Origin: Chenopodium formosanum
Taxonomy: Eukaryota > Streptophyta > Magnoliopsida > Caryophyllales > Amaranthaceae
Assembly: GCA_024500155.1 (NCBI GenBank)
Contig: CM044880.1
Coordinates: 8,246,001 to 8,310,000, forward strand
Length of the DNA stretch: 64,000 bases
Direction of reading: 5' to 3'
How positions within the stretch are numbered: the first letter of the stretch is position 1; every line of letters begins with the position of its first letter. Position numbers and translations under genes: made by a program. The notes under the pieces are model-generated. The model searched no databases. It was given only the letters and a program-made list of their open reading frames with translations, and was not told the origin of the DNA. Of this stretch, positions 12,390 through 24,390 are shown one piece after another.

Positions 12390-14330
12390 ATTACTATGAT
12401 TCCATTTTTATGGTTTTAAATTTGATTTTTCTGATTTATTGATTTATATTTTAATTATTTTGTGTAAGTAATCAATAATTATTTGGTTTTTTTTTCCACT
12501 ATTATTTTAATATTTTTCCTAATAACACATACTACCCCAAAAAACTATCTATTTAATTATATTATCCAATAAATTTCTTTTTAGAAACACGAATGTTATA
12601 AGAAATCCCATATTATAAGTGCACATTTTTCTTCCCTAAATTATGTACACTTCAATTTTTTAATCATAAGTTCCCGTACTTTTTTCTGTTTTAATTTCAT
12701 ACATTCCTATCAATAATTTAAAATGTGACATATTATTATTTCAAAAAAAAAAAAAAACAATAATGTACACCATATTTTTCTTTTCGATCATTTTAGTTAT
12801 TTTTTTTTATTTTTTTAGTTATATATATATATATATATATTTAAATCCCATTAATAATTATAATGCACGGGCGCGTACTAGTAATTGTAATTTAGGAGAA
12901 AAAATAAGTGGTAGAGCCGTGTAGAAGAGATACAAGTAAATATTTGCCGTTAAGAAGATTATTGGCCTAGATTACTATACTTATGGATTTGTGGTTGCAA
13001 TGAAAACTAATCATATGTCAACCATCCGTTTAGATTTTTTTTTTATTTTTTTATTTTTTTATTTTTTTTTGAAGGAATGCTTAGAATCGGTTTTTATACA
13101 AAGAACTTTATTAGTTGTCTTATTGAATTTGGATGTTCGAATCGGGTATGATGAGGTCGGGTCCGGTTCATTTTTAAAAGTTGAGTCATGTTAAATTATT
13201 ATGTTCAAGCGAGTTGAAATCTGAATCGGATATTTTTTGAATTGGATGTGATTTTAACTAACACCTCTACATATTCGTACCATATTTACATTTTATGGGG
13301 TATATAAAACCTTTAATCGTAACATCATCTACTTGATTTTTGGTATTTGCTCATATGCCTCGGAAAATAACTAAATTCTTGTTCTCCTTACCTTATTTTT
13401 GTTTAAATGAAAATGTTTTTGTTGAACTTAAATAATTTAAACTGATTAAAAATTATTTTTACAAATTCTATTATATTTGTTCTTTAAAATTACTATATTT
13501 TACTAATTAGCTAGAACTTATTCTTATTGAATTAGAACATATTTTACTAAATCAAAATTATTAAGTAGGATGATTAAAGTTTGTATTATTTATAAGAATG
13601 TCAGTGTAAAAAGTACAAACATATATCAAGTATGTGCTCTCCAAACAAATTTGCTTATTCCACATGATTATTTATATTTTGAACTAAAAAATAAACATTA
13701 AGATGATTCCAACAATATCTTGGCAACACAAATATGAAATATTGTATTTTAATTTGTATATATAGTATCTACATTTTAGAATTACTAATACCGTTTGATT
13801 GACTTTCTGCATTGTTCATATACCGACTCTAATTATAGGGTTTTTTTTTTTCCTAATGGAGTATCCAAAGTCAAGGTTATCGTGTAAAATAATTGACATA
13901 AAGTTTCACAATCAGTTTTAATTTTTTTTGTACTAATATTCAATCATGATAATAATTATTTCGTATGAAAGTAGTGCATTAGCAAATGTGTCATGTTTGA
14001 CTGTGTTAGTAATTCAGGAATTAACAAAGTATATTGACTTCTACTATTCATGCTCAATATTTCTCTGTTATCCAATAATTGAATATTTCAACCAACAACT
14101 TGAAAAAATAAGAAGAAAAAGAAACACAAGGAAGTCTTACATTTTCTAAACTAGTTAACATCTAGTGGTTGATTATAGGGACATGCTTGAAATATACAAA
14201 TCAAATTAAATCTCTAACTACGACTCTACAATTTTATCATTCAATCAGTCAAAGCCGTAATCCCATAAATTTTACCATAAAAAAGCAAAAAAAATAAGCA
14301 TCGTAGTTTTACCAAATAGTTACACATTTA
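12390..14330. other. gene-free AT-rich DNA
   Basis: No gene recognised. It contains an (AT)n run at about 12822-12840 and a possible Helitron-like 3' terminus, GCACGGGCGCGTACTAGT (about 12865-12882), which has the CTAG-T end but only one clear hairpin arm. T-rich tracts occur near 13032-13070. Confidence 0.5.
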
Positions 14331-14640
14331 CACTAGTGGAAAAAGACCTTATATATACGGTAAAAAAATGAGCTTAATGTTGTATTTTTTGTGCCATGTA
14401 TACAGTTAGCCACTTAGCCAATAGTCATAGCAGGACAAGCACAACACTCACACCCTTCATAAAATGTTTTGGTTCAAACCCAAAATCATAGCAGTTGGTA
14501 GTTCATATATTGCGGTTCAAACCAAAAATCATAGCATAAGAGGCCTCAAATAAGTTCTTACGACTCATGCCAAAATTCAGAGCATTTAAGGCCTTATATG
14601 AATAAATGATATTGCACTTTTTAGCCTGAAACACAACATT
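14331..14640. mobile_element. CACTA-like terminus with subterminal repeats
   Basis: CACTAGTGGAAAAAG at 14331 resembles the conserved end of plant CACTA (EnSpm) elements. Downstream, three diverged units follow about 45-60 bases apart: GGTTCAAACCCAAAATCATA near 14470, GGTTCAAACCAAAAATCATA near 14513 and CGACTCATGCCAAAATTCAG near 14560. Subterminal direct repeats of this kind are usual in CACTA elements. No second terminus or transposase was found, so this is a relic or fragment. Confidence 0.5.
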
Positions 14641-15360
14641 TGCATGATAAGTAGCAAATAAAAAACATAGTGCATATTCTATGAAGTACTCGTATATGTT
14701 TAACACTTCTTTTTGTTTACTCTATTTTCTTGGTTTGTATGGCTTTGCTCTCACATATATACATTTATGGTGGAGTAGTTCCATAAATTTACTCTGATCT
14801 CATCTATCAAATTCACCTAATTAGAAGTTAATTAATTAACAAAACCTAATACCTATAGACCGAGTACTAGTACATCTGAAAGTGCACCCTATTCCTCACG
14901 TTAGAAAAAACTAAAGGGAAATTGACTATTGATGCATCTAGCAGACTAGCACCATTATCTTAAGTAGCAAACACGCTACGCTAATTAAGCAAGATCTTGA
15001 GTCAAATGCATGCACTTGGCTATATATTAGGATTATGCTACAAGACCCCCGGCATATGGCCCATTTATTTAAAGGGTCCCCGGTAATCGAATACACAAAT
15101 AGTCCAATATCCATTCTCGAACTAAAGCCCATCTTCCCTCTCCTTTCACATTAAGTAAGGCTCTGTTTTCTTCAATTAACTATATAATCTCGGAATAAAT
15201 TAAACGCTTAGAATTTAAATTTATTTAATTAATGAAATATTTTAGATATAAATTATTATAAATTGGTCTAATTTAATCTGAGGGCATGTTCTCATATGAT
15301 TATTTTAAGTTCAGTTTAGTTTAGCTCTAATAAGTTCAGTTTAGTTCATGTGCACTTGTT

Positions 15361-16012
15361 ACTTGTGAAGGAAATGTGTCCTCGACTCTCGTGCAATTAC
15401 TAATATGATATGGATCGTATTATGGAGATAATAAGTTCGTTGAGTTGGGTCGTCTTTACGCCTTGCTAGAGACCAATATTGATCATTGGGTTAAACTAAT
15501 GTCAACTAAATGGATCCTATGAGATCACACATTACAGTGTTAGGTCGAACAAGAATACCGAGTCCAAAAGTTGGGCTTAGTGAATGACTGGCCATAAGGA
15601 GTAAGATAGGAATAAGTCTTGCCCTAATTAGAAAATATGATTATATATAACAAAGGGCTTGGGGAAAAATATAACGACGTTCATCTCTCATAAAGAAACA
15701 ACGTAATATTTTTCCCTTTCTCTCTCTCTCTACAATCGGTTAGAAACTCTCCATAGAAGAGGAGATTAATCTCTCCCGTCCAACTAGCATTGGTGGAGGT
15801 TCGATCTACACTTGTGGACCAATATTAGAGGAGCAACAATTGGGGCTCTAATCTCCGCCAGAAGGTAGAAGAAAGCTTGGGAATTCACGCATCAAAGGGT
15901 AATTCTAAACTATTATGTGATCCTTTATTTATATATGCATGAGATCCTGTTTAGATGCGTATGAATGAGATTTATGAAATTCCGCTCAGAATACCTAAAA
16001 CCCAACAACTTG
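15361..16012. mobile_element. solo LTR with 5-bp TSD
   Basis: A 642-bp segment (15366-16007) begins TGAAGGAAATGTGTCC and ends AACCCAACA, so it has TG...CA ends. It is flanked on both sides by ACTTG (15361-15365 and 16008-16012). It has no internal coding region. A 5-bp target duplication with TG...CA ends is diagnostic for an LTR element, and a single LTR without interior is the product of LTR-LTR recombination. It is unrelated by eye to the copia LTR at 3531 or the LTR at 59079. Confidence 0.85.
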
Positions 16013-16404
16013 TTAGTCATGTATTAGAGTAAGATGAAGAGAACGAAGTGAAGAGAGCGCCTTAAATGTAATTGCCCTAATTCTTAGGGTTTAAGAGTGC
16101 AAAAGGTGATTTTGAGTTGGGGACTTTCATGGTGCTTTGAAAGCTTGCATATAAACTACATTGTTCTTCATCAAAAAATTACTCTATAATGGATAGATAG
16201 GCGGGTTTTTTTCTCTCAGTTCTTGGGTGCCCATAGTAAATTCTCTTTGTCTTGCATTGTTTATTGCTTTTTTCCCCCTATTTTCATTGTTGTTAATTAT
16301 CGTTAATCACAAAGTAGTACATTCATTAATCTAACAATGAAAAGCGTGTATAAAATCATCATTATTATAAAAAGTAACTTTAAAAGCTCACTATCAACTT
16401 ATGT

Positions 16405-16612
16405 ACGTAGTATGTGGTTGGCCACACTATGCGAACAATCATATAGGTTACCTTAATTTGTTAGTGTTATAGGAATCACTTAATCAGTATTACAGAGGTT
16501 AGTTCATCAATACTACATAGGTTACTTAGTGAGTGTTATAGGATTTATTTTACTCTCTGTTTTTTTACAAGTAGCCACATGGTGTGATATACTGAATGTC
16601 ACGTAAAAACAC
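16405..16612 (-). mobile_element. miniature relic related to the 16-kb MULE (copy b)
   Basis: The left end has TATGTGGTTGGCCACAC, nearly identical to the reverse complement of the large MULE's right terminus (TATGTGGCTGGCCACA). The right end has AGTAGCCACATGGTGTG, matching the reverse complement of its left terminus. Between them are AGGTTACC, AGGTTAG and AGGTTACTTAG words, degenerate forms of the reverse complement of CAAGTAACC. It is about 200 bp with no coding capacity. Exact borders and TSD are not clear. Confidence 0.6.
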
Positions 16613-16850
16613 GTTGTTTGTAAAATATTCAAACTAAATTACTAGTATCCAAAGATTAATCTTATTCTTTATAGTTTATTTAAATTCTCAATTATCATTG
16701 GTTAGATTTGCTGTCACATATTGCAAACAAAAATCAATCAAATTCTCAAATTGAAGAAAAATTTCCTTCAATTCAAAGTTACAAATCAATTAAGGAGTAA
16801 ATAATACAATAAAAGTATTACTCGTAATAAAATAGAAATGAAAATGAAAA

Positions 16851-16860
16851 TATTTAAAAG
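16851..16860 (+). promoter_or_regulatory. candidate TATA region of the coatomer delta gene
   Basis: TATTTAAAAG lies upstream of a pyrimidine-rich leader (CTCTCTCTCTTTTTTCC). The leader exon probably starts near 16885 and ends at 16974, before a GTAAGC donor. A second noncoding-plus-ATG exon starts at 17378. Confidence 0.45.
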
Positions 16861-17445
16861 GCGCAGCTCCAAATCTCACAATCACTTCTGAACAAACTCT
16901 CTCTCTTTTTTCCACACTCGCTCTTTTGCTCGGAGATCTACCATTTCTCCACCTTCCGATTCGATTCATCCCAAGTAAGCCATTTTCTCTCTCCTCTTTT
17001 CTTCATCTTTTTAGACGAATTAATTTCATTATGAGATCTATCATTGTTGATTTGATTGATTATATTTATGATTGTTTCATTGGATCTGATTTTTCGTGAT
17101 TTATATTGTTTGAATTTTGTGATTGTCGAATGAATTTGTTTGATTTAGTGTTAATTTGATCAGAATTGTTTGATTAGGGTTTTTTGGATTAGAAATTTCG
17201 AGAATATATCGTAAATCAGTTAATTTTGTACCGCATTCGTGATTTCTAATCGGATAATAGTGTTTTTTTTGTCAATTGTTTTGGTGATCTAGATATTACA
17301 GCCATAGATCTTCTGCATTGCTAATTGTTAGGGTTTTGAATTATGCTTATTAATTTATGACATTGTATGTATTTCAGGAAATTTGCGTGAATTTGTCTTT
17401 CGTTTTCAATTGATTTTGAGCTGTTGGATTTTGTGAGGCGTAATC

Positions 17446-20400
17446 ATGGTAAGTCAATTCCTTCGCAGTTCCATTTTAATTGGATGAAATTGCCAATGTT
17501 GTGTGGCTTTGCATTTATCTATAATTTGCTTGATTTCGAAGTGATTTTGGATGAAGCTTATGAAGTGGTATTAAGCCGAATTATCTTGATTGTTTCTGTT
17601 TGACTCAACCGAACAGCATATGAAGTCTACTTTTGCATCACATTAAATCTGTCAAACGTCCGATACTGCTCTGTTGCTGATAAGGTTTTAGTGTGCAAGG
17701 AATATTGCTTTTATACGTATTTTAGACAAGAATGACCGTTGTTTGGGATCTCTAGCTACATTGTTTACCTTTTGCCTTCTTGTACTACGTGCACTAGAAT
17801 TGGAGTTAATTTTCTCTTTGTTTTGTCACATTCGATTTTCAATTTGTTGAAAGTTGAAGCATTATATATTATGCACATGACCTTCACTTTGCCCAGCTTC
17901 TAAAGATGTTTTGGTATCTGGGGGGGTAAATGAAATGGAAGCGACTAAGCGAGTACCGTTACATCATTTATTTATGAAGAAAAGTTGAGTTTTTTTTTTG
18001 GGGGGCCATCAGAGTGCATGATTGTGTGATTAACAAACAGGATTTTGCTAGCTTGTTAGATGATGTGACAAATTATAAGTTTCTTTCTGCATATTTTCTC
18101 TGGCATTATTATTGATTGTATGATTCTTGATGATGCAGGTTGTTCTTGCCGCCTCCATCATCAGTAAATCTGGCAAAGGTAAGATACATGTCTGTTCAAT
18201 TAATATGCATTCATTGAATCTCATGCGCCTTTTTTTGTTTGCATTTTTTGGTGTTTTTTTTTACAAGGAGTATAAGCTATTGTCTTCAGACGTCTCATAC
18301 CCCAGTTCTTTATTAGTTTTTCAATTATATATCTTTGAGCTTTCCACAATTCTCATGTTTCTAGTGGTGCCTGACTGGTTTGCAGGTTATTGGTCAGTAG
18401 TCATATTAGCTATTTTTATATGATTCATACCTAAGCTTATTCCTCTAATTTTATTGCTTCTTTTCATCATTCTTAATTTGTTATATTGGCCCAGCCTGCC
18501 ATGGACTGTCAAATTTCTCTCTAAGAATCACACAACAGCCAAATTTTTTAGCTGTTGTTTTTGTGCATTTATTCTGGATTCCCAACGTTCTAATTTGATT
18601 GTCTACTCTTCAACTCTTGGTTCAGTTGACTTTGCTTGTTGCTTCTAACCATAGTCCATGCAGTTCAACATTGTGATTCTTTAATTCTCGTCAGGATAAA
18701 CATTTACGTGTCTTCAAATATATCTGATGTATCGTGTTAAAAAAAATGTGCCTTAGGTGATAGCTGTTTAGAGTAGAGCGCTTTTTTTGCTCTAGGAAAG
18801 GTGCATTCAAAGAGGCGTGCCAAAAGCACATGACGCACACTTCAGTAAATTTTTATCCTTTATATTATATAAAGGAACACGCTTATGCACAAAAGGACCT
18901 TTATTGCTCTAGTGCACCTTGAGCTTTGTTATATGTTGATGATGTATGCAGTTCCATAGATCCTTTGTAGTTTTGAAGTTTTTGCATTGTGTTTTGTTTC
19001 AGTTTAATTATAGTTAAATGCAGATTTGGAGGAATCTCACTATTGATGCTTAGTCTAGATTGGAATTAGTGCCAGCATATAGCTGAAAATATGCTTGTGG
19101 CTCTTTAGTTTCCGTTCTTTGCTCATTGAAGGTATCGTAGGACATGGTTCGTGAATAGCATGGAAATAGGTGTTGCAAGCATAATTTTTTGCAGTTAGAA
19201 TATTTGATGAAACTTTGTTTCTGTGTTTATGTCTGACTTTTGTTGTAGTGGCATTAATTCTTTTTCCAACTTCCTTGCAGCTCTTGTCTCCAGGCAATTT
19301 GTGGACATGAGTCGCATAAGAATTGAAGGCCTCCTTGCTGCCTTTCCTAAGCTGGTTGGGACTGGAAAGCAGCATACTTATGTTGAGACTGAAAATGTCC
19401 GATACGTTTACCAACCTATTGAAGCTCTTTTCTTGCTTGTGGTTACTAACAAGCAAAGTAATATTTTGGAGGACTTGGAGACCTTACGGATGCTTTCTAA
19501 ACTTGTATCCTTCATATGTGCTTCCTCAGACTATGAGCTCACAATTTAATTCAATTTTTGTTGACTAAATTGCTGGAAACTAGATTGATTTCCTTTCTTA
19601 CTTATGTGCATGTCCGTGCTGCTGTTATTCTTGTTTTTGTATGTTCTATTGCTCCTTCAGTACTATAAAGCTCCTCCTCTTTCATGTTGCTGGATGTGAT
19701 TTTAGTCATATCTTACTGTCTTATGAGTGTTATTCCTTAAGCATGCAAAGGTACCAGAATATGCTTACTCTTTGGATGAAGAAGGAATATGTAGAGCAGC
19801 ATTTGAGCTCATATTCGCCTTTGATGAAATTATTGCCCTTGGGCACAAAGAAACTGTCACCGTTGCACAGGTGAAACAGTACTGTGAGATGGAAAGTCAT
19901 GAAGAGAAGTTGCACAAGCTGGTGATTGCAAGTAAGATTAATGAAACCAAGGATATAATGAAGCGCAAAGCTAATGAAATTGAGAAAAACAAGGTATCAT
20001 TTTATTTTGCCTCTCTCCGTGCCTCTGCTGTTTCTATCAGTGATAGACGGGCAACTGGGTTGTTGTATACATGGAGGTTTATCAATAAAATGATGTTTGA
20101 CCTTGGCAGATGGAAAAGAGCAGGGGTGACAAAGGTAATTACATGTCGTCCATGGGTTCTTCAAGACTGGAAAGTACTTTCAGTGACATGAGTATATCTA
20201 GCAGTACTAGTGGATTTGGCAGTAATTCTGGGTTTGGACCGTCAACTGATCTGGATTCATTCTCCACCAAGCCAAAAGGTATGATTCAGATGCTTTATTT
20301 GATAGCTCAAGTATTTTATCTTTTGACAATATCAAGGTAAGGGTAAGGTTGTGATTCCTTGTGAATATTTGACTCCTTCTAGTAATTAAGGTAGGAGGTT

Positions 20401-23197
20401 CTTTAGAAGCTTTGGGGTGATTATCATGTTGATTGATAGCAAGCCAGAGTGAACAAAAATAATAACGCATATGAGTATTTCGTACTTCCTCTATTTCATA
20501 ATTATTTGACATATTTCATTAGGCATGTAACATGTTTGCCAATGCATACTTTCAAATATTAATATATTTGATTATGTATAACAAAAAATATAAAATTTTG
20601 ATATTTGGATAGACGTTGAGACAAATCAAACAAGACTCCACACGACTATGTTTGTTTCTTGTGAATAAACCACGCAATGACGTCAAATTAACATATGTGA
20701 ATAGTAGTGCTGAAAGTCAAAAGGTGTTGACTAAAAAGAAATGGAGGAAGTATACATAATGTGAAGGGACGATTACACAATATTCTCATATTTTTAAAGC
20801 TGACTTTATAAATTCTGACGCTGTTGGTTTGTTGTCAATACTTGCATCATTTGAAGTATATAGCTATCCAATTGTTACACATCTAGAAAGTACTGCCAAC
20901 TGTATAAATTAAGGTTTAGTTGTTTGGGGTCTGATATAGGCTGCTGATATCGTGTCTCTGTCATATCAAAGGTTGACATAAATGAATCACAGTCTTAACT
21001 GATGATCTTGCTTGTATGATGTTTTTTCTGTACATGATACATTCTTTGGCTTGTTCTATTATTCTTGGTAAAGTGGTGATTTGATTTTCACTCTACCACT
21101 GCTGATTCTCTTTGTTTGGTTGGTGGTATCAGGTCGTCCAGCAGCTCCTGTTTCTGCTCCACAGAATTCTGGTATGAAGCTTGGTAAGTCACAAGGAACA
21201 AACAAATTCTTGGAATCCCTGAAAGCAGAAGGTGAAATGATTGTTGAGGATGTCCCACCAACATTAAGCAAATCTAAGGCTGCTGCTCCACCTCCTACTG
21301 ATCCTCTAACATTGACTGTGGAGGAGAAGCTCAATGTGACGCTCAAACAAGATGGAAGTCTCAGTAACTTTGATGTACAAGGCACTCTGTCTCTTCAGAT
21401 TCTTGAGGAGAAAGATGCTTTTATCCAAGTTCAGGTACTTCTTTCTGCTCCTACTTTTCTACTTGGTGGCCTTCCCAAGTCTTAACCTCCCTCTCAAGGC
21501 CATATCTCATAAATAAATTCCCAGTCTATAATTTGGCAGGTGATGAAGTTAGGAAATAAGTAATAAAAGTTACTATAATACCTTAAGATTCTTCCCATGG
21601 TTAATTTGTTTCCAATCCCTTATCCCACTCATAATGCATGCTCCCTGTCCCCCTCCCTAGATATTAATCTGTTGGGATAGTGGGGTTTAATCCCCATCCC
21701 ATTCCCAACAATGACTCATGCCAGCGGTTGGGAATAAAATAATAAACCAAGCCTATAGGCCTCCAAGCGAACACCCCATAATAGGATTTGTTCTGGTTTA
21801 TTGTATTTAGTAGTACTTCAGGTTGCATATGCTTCGTTTATTCTAAACTATTTATGCTAGATATCATGCTCTCTGTTATAAATGGTTTGTCTACTATGCA
21901 ATATGCAGGTTGAGTCTGGTGGCAATCCTAGTGTCTTGTTCAAAACGCACCCTAACATCAACAAAGAGCTGTATTCAAATGAGGGTATTTTGGGTCTTAA
22001 AGATCCTAACAGACCTTTTCCCACTGGCCAAGGAGATGGTGTTGGTCTTCTAAGGTGGAGAATGCAGAGTACAGATGAAACAGCTGTTCCTTTGACAAGT
22101 GAGTTTATTGCTTTGCATACTTATCTCTATAATATCTACACTTGGGCTTTTTGATTTTGTTGGTTTTCATCTTCTCATGATTTCTCTTTTATGGCAGTCA
22201 ATTGCTGGCCTTCCATTTCTGGAAGTGATACTTACGTCAGCATTGAGTATGAAGCTTCAACAATGTTTGATCTACAAAATGTTGTTATCTCAGTACCCCT
22301 TCCTGCTCTTAGAGAGGCACCAAATGTAACGCAAATTGAGGGGGACTGGAGGTGAGTAAAAGTGATTAATATCATACAAAGTAATTTTTATAATCTTGGT
22401 TAAAGAGATGTCAAGCATGAGATCAATAGTCAGTATTCCTACTCATGGATGATTTGGCTTTCTGCTGGCATTGCTGTAGTTTTTTTTCATGCTGTCGGGG
22501 TCCAATATATGTTTAAAGTGCTGGAAACTTACGCTTTTGCATATATCTCTTTGACAGATATGATCCCAGAAATTCTGTATTGGAGTGGTCCCTTGTTCTG
22601 ATTGATGATTCTAATCGCAGGTGAGTATTTTACTATGGAGTAGTATCTCCTTTATGAAAGATAATGTAGCAACTATAAATTATGTTTTTTGGTAGAAAAA
22701 AGAGTTGAAACATTGAATACTGATCTTTTATGACGTTGCAGTGGTGCTCTGGAGTTTGTTGTGCCTGCAGCAGACTCATCTGCTTTCTTTCCCATCTCTG
22801 TGCGATTTACTGCTACAAAAACGTTCAGTGACTTAAAGGTATGGTTTTTTGATAAATACCGAACACCATTGTATATAGTCAATGTTGTACCTGATAACTT
22901 GTTCTTCCCTTTTTTTTTTAATGTTGATGCTGGGCTTGAAATATATGATTTGTGTCAATACTTGAGAATTTGTGTTATTTTTTGGAAGAGTAAACATTGA
23001 TTTGGGTTTCTTTTCTTATCAGTTACTTATATGTTATGGGCTGCTTATTCTTGTTTTGTTTATGTTCTGATTTAGTTCTTGTTTTTAATATTCTTGTGAT
23101 TGTGCAGGTTACCAACATTTTGCCACTAAAAGGTGGACCTCCTCCCAAATTTTCACAAAGAACCCAGCTTTGCACAGAAAACTACCAAGTCGTCTGA
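17446..23197 (+). CDS. coatomer subunit delta (delta-COP)
   Basis: Subunit of the COPI coat, acting on Golgi-to-ER and intra-Golgi vesicles. Coding exons: 17446-17448 (the ATG alone), 18139-18178, 19281-19504, 19751-19993, 20110-20278, 21133-21434, 21909-22098, 22198-22351, 22558-22620, 22742-22838, 23108-23197. All phases join and give 524 aa, close to the usual plant length. The N-terminal longin-like part reads MVVLAASIISKSGK and continues with RQFVDMSRIRIEGLLAAFPK. The middle is a Ser/Gly-rich linker. The C-terminal mu-homology domain starts around residue 290 (TVEEKLNVTLK) and ends with ENYQVV. A 5' UTR intron lies at about 16975-17377. A 266-bp MITE sits in the intron 20279-21132. No break was seen; a housekeeping gene. 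Confidence 0.95.
20483..20752. mobile_element. Stowaway-like MITE in a coatomer delta intron
   Basis: A 266-bp segment (20485-20750) starts CTTCCTCTATTTC and ends with its near-perfect inverted copy (GAAATGGAGGAAG). It is flanked by TA on both sides (20483-20484 and 20751-20752). TA duplication and CTCCCTCC-type inverted ends are the Tc1/mariner Stowaway signature. It has no coding capacity and lies well away from both splice sites. Confidence 0.82.
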
Positions 23198-23490
23198 TGT
23201 AATCACAATCTTGGCATCATTTGTCATATGGTTTTGCTTGTGCACCGTAGCATTTTAATGGATTTTTTTTCATTACATGCTTTGATTGTTCTTGCATGTA
23301 GTTAAATTGTTTACATGTGATTTATTTTTGTATTTTGTGTAGTCGCCACTGTTGAGGATTGGTTTTTATACAACTTTGTGAGGACTGGTTGAAACTAGCA
23401 CATCGGAAATTTGAATAGCATCTTGTAATAGGTTAAGACTTTAATTGTTGGAAGGAAATTTTCAAGCTTTGTAAAATCTTCTCTTCCTGA

Positions 23491-23496
23491 AATAAA
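23491..23496 (+). terminator. poly(A) signal of the coatomer delta gene
   Basis: AATAAA occurs about 295 bases after the stop codon, in a T-rich 3' region. No other canonical AATAAA was seen between the stop and this point. Confidence 0.5.
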
Positions 23497-23499
23497 CAT

Positions 23500-24115
23500 G
23501 TGAATGAAATATAGAGTTAGGCTCTTTGTGATGGATTAAATGTATGCAATGAATAGTGAAACAGGAAGTTTAATTTGGTGGCATTCACTTAATTTCTAGT
23601 GCACCATTGTTCCTCAAAGAACGGCAACAATAGGGTGGACTTTTGTTTTGAGTGTTATCTATTAGGGTGCTGTAGCTGGTACCAATGCTGGTGATAATAT
23701 GATAATTGATAATTACCATCAACGGTGACTGCCCAGCACTGGCATCGCTGAACTGCTGCCCACACGAGCTGCTGGACGAGCCAGCACGCTGCTGAACAGG
23801 GGAGTCCACAGCGAGCTGGGCTGCGGTTTGGGGCAATCTGCCGCAGCCTGGCTGCGGTACTCTCTGCTTGAGACTGTTGCTGACGGAGCTGGGTGCTGCT
23901 AACGGGAGGGGCTGGGCTTGGTGGCTGTTTTTATTTTTATTTTATTTTATTTTTTTGGTGGCTCAAGGGGAGGCATTTAGGGTGGCTAAGGAGGGAGTGG
24001 TGGCCGGAAGGTGGTAATGAGGGTAGCTAGATCTCACTAATGGAATTATTAACGGATTCTGTTATCTGGTAGCGAAATTTAAAATACAAGATTTGATAGG
24101 TAGTAAAATAAAATA
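23500..24115. other. intergenic DNA left of the large MULE
   Basis: No gene recognised. A GC-rich patch with repeated GCTGC/CAGC words at 23720-23925 stands out from the AT-rich surroundings, followed by a T/A-rich run. The sequence at 24061-24124 is the left side of the MULE target site and resumes at 40214. Confidence 0.5.
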
Positions 24116-24140
24116 AAAGTTTTGCGGCGCTTTTTTGGTG

Positions 24141-24240
24141 CAGCAGGCCACACCATGTGGCCTGCTGCCATGTCAGCGAAATAACGAAGTTCAATCGCGC
24201 ATAACGAGGTTGAACGGCACGCGCTAAACATACTAAATGA
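24141..24240 (+). repeat. left subterminal region of the MULE
   Basis: A 27-base palindrome (CAGCAGGCCACACCA, then TGTGGCCTGCTG; 24141-24167) is followed by two direct repeats of the pattern ATAACGAAGTTCAA / ATAACGAGGTTGAA at about 24181-24215. The transposase start codon lies 224 bases after the palindrome. These are candidate transposase-binding sites by position only. Confidence 0.6.
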
Positions 24241-24390
24241 CTATAAGAAAGACGCGCACAAATCCCTAAAACCTAAAACCCAGAAAAAACATTATTGCGG
24301 CGAACTCATTTTCCAGAAAAATCGATAAAAACGAAGAAAAATCGAGCTGAAAACTAGATCCATTATTATTCCAGAAATTGAAGAACAACA

